Assembly (NCBI RefSeq): GCF_024347135.1
Contig: NZ_AP024907.1
Span: 2,347,001 to 2,411,000, forward strand
Length of the DNA: 64,000 nt
DNA from: Vibrio spartinae
Lineage (GTDB): Bacteria; Pseudomonadota; Gammaproteobacteria; Enterobacterales; Vibrionaceae
Direction: 5' to 3'
Part shown: in pieces, positions 58,751 to 64,000 of the stretch
Layout of the letters: each line of letters begins with the position of its first letter
Position numbering within the stretch: the first letter of the stretch is position 1
Translations under genes and position numbers: made by a program
The notes under the pieces: model-generated
Told to the model about the DNA's origin: nothing
The model's database searches: none
Seen by the model: only the letters and a program-made list of their open reading frames with translations

Positions 58751-60220
58751 TCAATGCATATGTGAGTAGCCCATCAGTGCGGCTTCATACATCCGGACAT
58801 ACTGTTGAGCAGAATCTTCCCAACGAAAATCTTGCTGCATCGCACGCAGCTGTATATCTAACTTTTTCTCTGGTTGCTGCAAATAGAACAGTAATGCACG
58901 CTGCATACAAATGAGTAATGCTTCCGAAGTCGGTTCAGCAAAGCTGAATCCTGTCGCTTTATCAGGAAAATGGTCATAGTCAAAAACGGTGTCTTTCAGC
59001 CCACCGACCTCTCGGACAATCGGCAGCGTGCCATAAGCCATACTATAAATCTGATTTAATCCACACGCTTCAAACTCAGAGGGCATCACAAAGAAATCCG
59101 AGGCAGCTTCAACCAAATGAGCGAAACGGTTACTGTAAGCATCAACAAACGCAAATTTTTGTGATGATGTCGCAGAGATCTGGTGCAGACGATTTGCTAT
59201 TTCCGGCTCCCCGGTTCCGACAATCACCAATTGCACGTCATTTCGCAGAAACTGTTCCAGAATCGGCAGCAAATAGTGAAATCCTTTTTGATAGGTCAAA
59301 CGACAAACCATTCCAAACACGGGGACATCTCGGGTGGGCAATAACAATTCTTCTTGTAGCTGACGTTTACAGGTTGCTTTTCCTTCTTTTAAGGAATCGG
59401 GCTCGTTGGTGTAATTCCGTGGAATATAACTGTCAATTCGAGGATCCCACTCCGAGTAATCACAACCATTAACAATACCGAACAGATCTCTCTCACGACG
59501 GACAAAATCATCGACTAATCCGTGGGCACCAAGTGGTGTCAGTAACTCAGCAGCATAGTGACGACTGACGGCATTAATCTTATCCGCATACGCTATACCA
59601 ACTCTGAGCGCACTCACATAACCGTGACCATACTGTAGCACCTCCATACCACTTAAATGCAATTCAGGGATAATTTCTAATTCATCATAAGAAAATACCC
59701 CTTTAAATAGAGCATTATGGATCGTCAATATGCTCTTCATCCGCTGAAAATAAGGATCGTCGGCATAACGTGTTTTTAATAAGAAAGGGACAAATCCGGT
59801 ATGCCAATCATTGGCATGAATGATATCAGGCTGAATGCCCAATTTCGGTAGAACATCCAATGCCGCAGCAGAAAAAAATCCAAAGCGTTCCCCATTATCG
59901 GCATAGGCCCGATTATGTTCGGAATACAACTCCGGTCGATCAAAATATTTATCACAGTCAATCAAGTAAATTTCTACACCGTTCCGGTCAAACTTACGAA
60001 CTTGATAAGCCGTATGAGGCCAGTGAGACAATTCAGTCTCCAGAATCACAGCGGTATCAGTTCTGTCCGGTACGAGACGATAACCCGGCAACACAATTCT
60101 TACGCAATGTCCCATGCCACTTAAAGCTGTCGGGAGCGCTTTTGCAACATCGGCCAAACCACCACTTTTTATAATCCCTTCAACTTCCGAAACGGTAAAC
60201 CATACATCGATTTGTTCCAT
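58751..60220 (-). CDS. glgA: Glycogen synthase
   Basis: The 489-aa GT5 enzyme starts MEQIDVWFTVSEVEGIIKSGGLADVAKALP, where KSGGL is the ADP-glucose lysine motif. It continues with DIIHANDWHTGFVPFLLK, TIHNALFKGVF, FGMVCRLTYQKGFHYLLPILEQFL and a C-terminal FEACGLNQIYSMAYGTLPIVREVGGLKDTV. It extends alpha-1,4-glucan. ATG 60220 is one base after the glgC stop with a GGA site inside glgC, so the two are coupled. Confidence 0.95.
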   Translation of the reverse strand: MEQIDVWFTVSEVEGIIKSGGLADVAKALPTALSGMGHCVRIVLPGYRLVPDRTDTAVILETELSHWPHTAYQVRKFDRNGVEIYLIDCDKYFDRPELYSEHNRAYADNGERFGFFSAAALDVLPKLGIQPDIIHANDWHTGFVPFLLKTRYADDPYFQRMKSILTIHNALFKGVFSYDELEIIPELHLSGMEVLQYGHGYVSALRVGIAYADKINAVSRHYAAELLTPLGAHGLVDDFVRRERDLFGIVNGCDYSEWDPRIDSYIPRNYTNEPDSLKEGKATCKRQLQEELLLPTRDVPVFGMVCRLTYQKGFHYLLPILEQFLRNDVQLVIVGTGEPEIANRLHQISATSSQKFAFVDAYSNRFAHLVEAASDFFVMPSEFEACGLNQIYSMAYGTLPIVREVGGLKDTVFDYDHFPDKATGFSFAEPTSEALLICMQRALLFYLQQPEKKLDIQLRAMQQDFRWEDSAQQYVRMYEAALMGYSHMH

Positions 60221-60221
60221 G

Positions 60222-61439
60222 TTAGAATCCAACTTTCGTTCCTTTTGCAATCACAACAATTCCCCCTTCAGAGACATAGAACCGTTTCCTGTCTAATTCT
60301 AAGTCTTCACCAATCACGGTGCCGGGGGCAATTTCAACATGCTTATCAATAATCGTCCGTTTGATGGTACAACCGGCACCAATCTTTCCATCTCCTAAAA
60401 TAACAGATTCACTGATATGCGACCCAGCTGCAATATTACTCCGATAGCCAAGAATTGATTTAAAAATCGTCGCGCCTTGAATGTAGCTCCCCCCCGATAC
60501 CAGGCTATCCGTAATCTTGACGCGGCGCTCATCGGCATCCACAAATGTTGCCGGTGGTAACGGTGGATAATAAGTATGTAGTGGCCAACTCCGATTGTAC
60601 AGGGAAAACAGGGGCTCATTACTCAACAAGTCCATGTTGGCAGCCCAGTAAGAATCAATGGTTCCGACGTCTCGCCAATAGGTTGCTTGTCTTTCACCTT
60701 TGATTATATTTGTCGAGAAGTCGTAAACGTAAACATGTCCTTCAGGGAAAAGTTTCGGAATAATATCTTTCCCGAAATCATGGCTGGAATATTCATTGAC
60801 TGCATCTTTTTTCAATTCATCGCAAAGAACGTCTGCATCAAAAATATAGTTACCCATTGAAATTAACGCCCACTCCGGTTCTCCGGGTATCGGCTTAGGC
60901 TTATCCGGTTTTTCTTCAAAACCAATCATTCGTCCATCACGGTCAACTTCGATCACACCAAACTGGGATGCCTCCTCGATTGGCATTCGTAACGCAGAGA
61001 CGGTCAAATGAGCTTCTGTTTGCTTATGGAAATCCAGCATCTGGCGAACATCCATTTTATAGATATGATCCGAGCCGAATATACAAACATAATCAGGTGA
61101 GGCAAGTTCGATGAAACGAACATTTTGATAAATGGCATCAGCGGTCCCTTCATACCAACGTCTCCCATCTCTCATCTGAGCAGGAATAACATCAATAAAT
61201 CGATCCGTAATACCAGACACATTCCAACCTTTTTTCAGGTGGACATAAAGTGATTGGGACTTAAATTGGGTTAATACGTAAATACGCATTAAATCCGCAT
61301 TCACAAAGTTGTTCAGAGCAAAATCAATTAACCGATAGCTTCCTCCAAACGGAACTGCGGGTTTACTTCTGCCTTCAGTTAAAGGTCTCAGCCGAGAGCC
61401 CTCACCACCAGCTAAGATCATACTCAATACACCAGCCAT
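60222..61439 (-). CDS. glgC: Glucose-1-phosphate adenylyltransferase
   Basis: The 405-aa protein has SMILAGGEGSRLRPLTEGRSKPAVPFGGSYRLIDFALNNF at its N-terminus, the catalytic GTADAIYQN, VCIFGSDHIYKMD and the C-terminal left-handed beta-helix (GGSYIQGATIFKSILG, SHISESVILGDGKIGAGC). It makes ADP-glucose for GlgA. It is the first gene of the glgCA pair. Confidence 0.96.
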   Translation of the reverse strand: MAGVLSMILAGGEGSRLRPLTEGRSKPAVPFGGSYRLIDFALNNFVNADLMRIYVLTQFKSQSLYVHLKKGWNVSGITDRFIDVIPAQMRDGRRWYEGTADAIYQNVRFIELASPDYVCIFGSDHIYKMDVRQMLDFHKQTEAHLTVSALRMPIEEASQFGVIEVDRDGRMIGFEEKPDKPKPIPGEPEWALISMGNYIFDADVLCDELKKDAVNEYSSHDFGKDIIPKLFPEGHVYVYDFSTNIIKGERQATYWRDVGTIDSYWAANMDLLSNEPLFSLYNRSWPLHTYYPPLPPATFVDADERRVKITDSLVSGGSYIQGATIFKSILGYRSNIAAGSHISESVILGDGKIGAGCTIKRTIIDKHVEIAPGTVIGEDLELDRKRFYVSEGGIVVIAKGTKVGF

Positions 61440-61764
61440 GATTGAAACTCCATATTACCTTTTATAATTTGCTACAACCTAGTGCCATAGGTCGGTACTT
61501 ACTCTTTCTTTAATGTCACAAAAAAATGATGCAACACGTTGTTTATAACTTATCGGGATTATCACAGAATACAAAACTGAAACATCAAACTAGTGAAGCA
61601 CCTATCGGTTAGCGTTTCCAACTCCCAAGCGAGTTCACAGAAAGTAAAAAAAGTAAGAATATTATGAGCATCATGCTACGGTGCAGAACAAGGGATTCGT
61701 ATGAGAACATGACTAAGCCTCCCTACCCGCTCCCGATACTTCCCAAAAATACATAAGTGATAAT
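61440..61764. other. Intergenic region upstream of glgC
   Basis: About 325 bases with no credible gene. It should contain the glgC promoter. I see no recognised riboswitch or RNA here. Confidence 0.45.
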
Positions 61765-61791
61765 ATAAAAAAGGCAGCGAATTGCTGCCTT
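61765..61791 (-). terminator. topA terminator
   Basis: AAGGCAGC and GCTGCCTT arms with a GAATT loop are followed on the minus strand by a T-run (plus-strand AAAAAA). It lies just after the topA stop. Confidence 0.9.
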
Positions 61792-61797
61792 AGTTCA

Positions 61798-64000
61798 TTA
61801 TGATTTTGCTTTTTTTCTCTTATCTGTGACCTGCCACTGACCATCGACATACAGAACAGTCCAGCCGGTGGGTTTGCCGTCAACCTCCGTACGCACATAA
61901 TGCTCTTTCGATTTACGGCTAAACCGAATAACGGCGGGAGCCCCATCAGGGTCATGGGTTGGCGCAGAAGCCAAATACTTAAACTTATCAGGAATTCGTT
62001 CTTCAAAACGCACAAATTCTTCAACTAGCGGTGCCCGAGTTTCTCTCGATTTCGGGAAGTTACTGGCAGCCATAAACAGTCCGGATGCGCCATCACGCAA
62101 GACAAAATAAGCATCCGATTTCTCACAGGGTAACTCTGGGAAATGAACCGGTTCTTCCTTCGGTGGGGCAACCTCACCATTTTTCAGAATTTTTCGGGTA
62201 TTTTTACACGACTCATTGGTACATCCCATATATTTGCCGAAACGACCATTTTTCAGCACCATATCTGCGCCACACTTGTCACACTCGACAACGGGCCCAT
62301 CATATCCTTTAACCTTAAATTCACCATGTTCGACGATATAACCGTCACAATTCGGGTTGTTACCACAGACATGTAATTTTCGCTTATCATCAATCAGATA
62401 AGCATCCATGGCAGTTTCACAAATAGGACAACGTTTCTTTGCCCGCAAGGCCGCAGTTTCAACATCCTCTTCAAGGACATTAATCACCCCATCCTCATCC
62501 CCCAAATTAATCGTCGTCTTACAACGTTCTTTTGGTGGTAAAGCATATCCAGAACATCCGAGGAATACCCCAGTGGACGCGGTACGAATCCCCATCGGCC
62601 GAGAGCATGTCGGACACTCGATATCCGTCAGAACGATATGATTCGGCTTCATACCACCATCTTCTTCCTGCTTCTCTGCTAGTCCCAGAGAGACGGAAAA
62701 ATCACTGAAGAAATTATCAAGAACACCTTTCCATTTCACATTCCCTTCGGCAACCTGATCCAGCTTCTCTTCCATTCGGGCAGTAAAATCATAGTTCATC
62801 AGGTCATTGAAACTATCATCTAAACGATCAGTGACAATCTCACCCATTTTTTCAGCATAGAAACGCCGTTGCTCAATTTTTGCGTAGCCGCGATCTTGGA
62901 TTGTGGAGATAATCGACGCATAAGTCGATGGACGACCAATCCCGCGTTTCTCAAGCTCTTTTACAAGCGCGGCTTCGGTATATCTTGCTGGTGGTTTGGT
63001 AAAGTGTTGCTTCGGATCCAATGCGTCTAAAGATAGCGTTTCTCCAATTTGCACACCTGGCAGAATTTGATCTTCATTCTTACCCATCGGTCTCTGAACA
63101 CGAGTCCAACCATCAAACTTCAGAATACGCCCTTTCGCTTTGAGGGTATATTCAGCCGCTTTCACACTAATTGTGGTTGAATCATAGCGTGCTGGCGTCA
63201 TCTGACAAGCAACAAACTGATTCCAGATTAATGTGTATAGTTTATGTGCATCGGCTTCCATCCCTTCCAGCGTATCCGCTAACACATTGACATCTGAAGG
63301 ACGAATCGCCTCATGGGCCTCTTGCGCCCCCGCTTTACTGCCATACACATTGGGACCATCGGGTAAATATGCTTCCCCGAAATTTGTCTGCACATAATCC
63401 CGAACCGCATCAACAGCTTCGGAACTCAGATTCGTCGAATCCGTCCGCATATAAGTGATATAACCCGCTTCGTACAAACGCTGCGCGAGCATCATGGTTT
63501 TCTTCACACCATATCCCAAACGCGTACTTGCCGCTTGTTGCAATGTCGAGGTAATAAATGGTGCAGAAGGTTTGCTCGATGTGGGGCGGTCTTCCCGCTT
63601 ACACACTTCATATTGTGCCGACTCAAGCACGCGAACCGCTGTTTTTGCATCCTGCTCATTCAATGGCTTAAATGCCACACCATCTTTCTGTGCGACGAGC
63701 AAGCGCAAGTCTTTGCCATGCGGGGTTTGAGTATCAGCATGGATATCCCAAAACTCTTCCGGCACAAATGCCTTAATTTCTCGCTCTTTTTCAACCAGTA
63801 GCTTGACTGCCACGGACTGAACCCGACCCGCAGACAAGCCACGAGCAACTTTCTTCCACAACAGCGGAGAAACCATGAACCCCACAACACGATCCATAAA
63901 ACGACGTGCCTGCTGAGCATTCACACCATCCATATTCAGTTCACCGGGCTCATGGAAGGCCTGCTGGATCGCATTCTTGGTGATTTCATTAAAGACAACG
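61798..64000 (-). CDS. topA: DNA topoisomerase I, N-terminus beyond window
   Basis: The last 734 codons of topA are present and the frame is open to the right edge. Visible parts: the [37 protein letters not shown] segment, the active-site tyrosine in [13 protein letters not shown], and [24 protein letters not shown]. The C-terminus carries three zinc ribbons ([18 protein letters not shown] and CDKCGADMV onwards) and a DNA-binding tail. The N-terminal Toprim domain lies outside. The enzyme relaxes negative supercoils. Confidence 0.97.
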   Translation of the reverse strand, partial: VVFNEITKNAIQQAFHEPGELNMDGVNAQQARRFMDRVVGFMVSPLLWKKVARGLSAGRVQSVAVKLLVEKEREIKAFVPEEFWDIHADTQTPHGKDLRLLVAQKDGVAFKPLNEQDAKTAVRVLESAQYEVCKREDRPTSSKPSAPFITSTLQQAASTRLGYGVKKTMMLAQRLYEAGYITYMRTDSTNLSSEAVDAVRDYVQTNFGEAYLPDGPNVYGSKAGAQEAHEAIRPSDVNVLADTLEGMEADAHKLYTLIWNQFVACQMTPARYDSTTISVKAAEYTLKAKGRILKFDGWTRVQRPMGKNEDQILPGVQIGETLSLDALDPKQHFTKPPARYTEAALVKELEKRGIGRPSTYASIISTIQDRGYAKIEQRRFYAEKMGEIVTDRLDDSFNDLMNYDFTARMEEKLDQVAEGNVKWKGVLDNFFSDFSVSLGLAEKQEEDGGMKPNHIVLTDIECPTCSRPMGIRTASTGVFLGCSGYALPPKERCKTTINLGDEDGVINVLEEDVETAALRAKKRCPICETAMDAYLIDDKRKLHVCGNNPNCDGYIVEHGEFKVKGYDGPVVECDKCGADMVLKNGRFGKYMGCTNESCKNTRKILKNGEVAPPKEEPVHFPELPCEKSDAYFVLRDGASGLFMAASNFPKSRETRAPLVEEFVRFEERIPDKFKYLASAPTHDPDGAPAVIRFSRKSKEHYVRTEVDGKPTGWTVLYVDGQWQVTDKRKKAKS

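Overview
The window is a chromosomal segment from a Vibrio-like gammaproteobacterium. The core gene order (mukF-mukE-mukB, cmoM, elyC, purR, a cyclic-di-GMP riboswitch followed by tfoY, glgA-glgC, topA) is, as I recall it, that of Vibrio cholerae chromosome I. The riboswitch-tfoY pairing is a Vibrio hallmark. Most core proteins have the length and motifs of their Escherichia coli counterparts.

Layout. (1) 1-8420: a contractile-tail locus of P2 type, read leftward. From right to left it holds an S24-peptidase repressor (+), a Q-like antiterminator (-), an 0.8-kb leader with four tandem 127-130 bp repeats, then a probable tail terminator, gpV, gpW, gpJ, gpI, a fibre N-terminal protein and a fibre tip with an FGE/C-type-lectin fold. 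The C-terminus of that tip looks like the variable region of a diversity-generating retroelement (DGR). A second fibre cassette starts at the left edge inside a 528-bp direct duplication. No integrase, terminase, portal or capsid gene lies between the repressor and the chromosomal gene sbcB, so a tailocin (phage-tail bacteriocin) is a serious possibility. (2) 8671-18635: core genes sbcB, lrgA-lrgB, cdd, purT, tpm, ihfA, pheT-pheS. (3) 18910-28218: a biosynthetic cluster with a dimodular NRPS (C-A-T-C-A-T-TE, predicted Ser then Pro), an FAD monooxygenase and a divergent TetR regulator. This is the architecture of bacterial pyrrolizidine-alkaloid (pxaAB-type) clusters. (4) 28652-34660: tRNA-Gly and tRNA-Leu on one side, a broken tRNA-Gly and tRNA-Cys on the other. 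Between them lies a five-gene leftward operon (KAS III-like, NAD epimerase-like, metallo-beta-lactamase-fold, adenylate-forming and ATP-grasp enzymes) that looks like an uncharacterised small-molecule pathway.

(5) 34922-45106: core and conserved genes: a small TIGR02647-like protein, an SDR, tdk, aspS, yecE, cmoA-cmoB, then a trio of lipoprotein retropepsin-like protease, inactive transglutaminase with 7 TM helices, and RimK-related ATP-grasp ligase. (6) 45324-48055: a gtr-type glucosylation cassette behind an unusual structured intergenic element. (7) 48140-64000: mukBEF, cmoM, elyC, purR, tfoY, glgAC and the 3' three-quarters of topA.

How parts connect. The purR product is expected to bind the perfect GCAAACGTTTGC box found inside the terminator hairpin just before purT. 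CmoA and CmoB (one operon) and CmoM (next to mukF) make the cmo5U/mcmo5U modifications of tRNA wobble uridine. GlgC feeds ADP-glucose to GlgA. The tail locus appears to be controlled by its own repressor and antiterminator, with the repeated leader as the likely target. All family calls come from reading motifs and lengths; no database search was possible.
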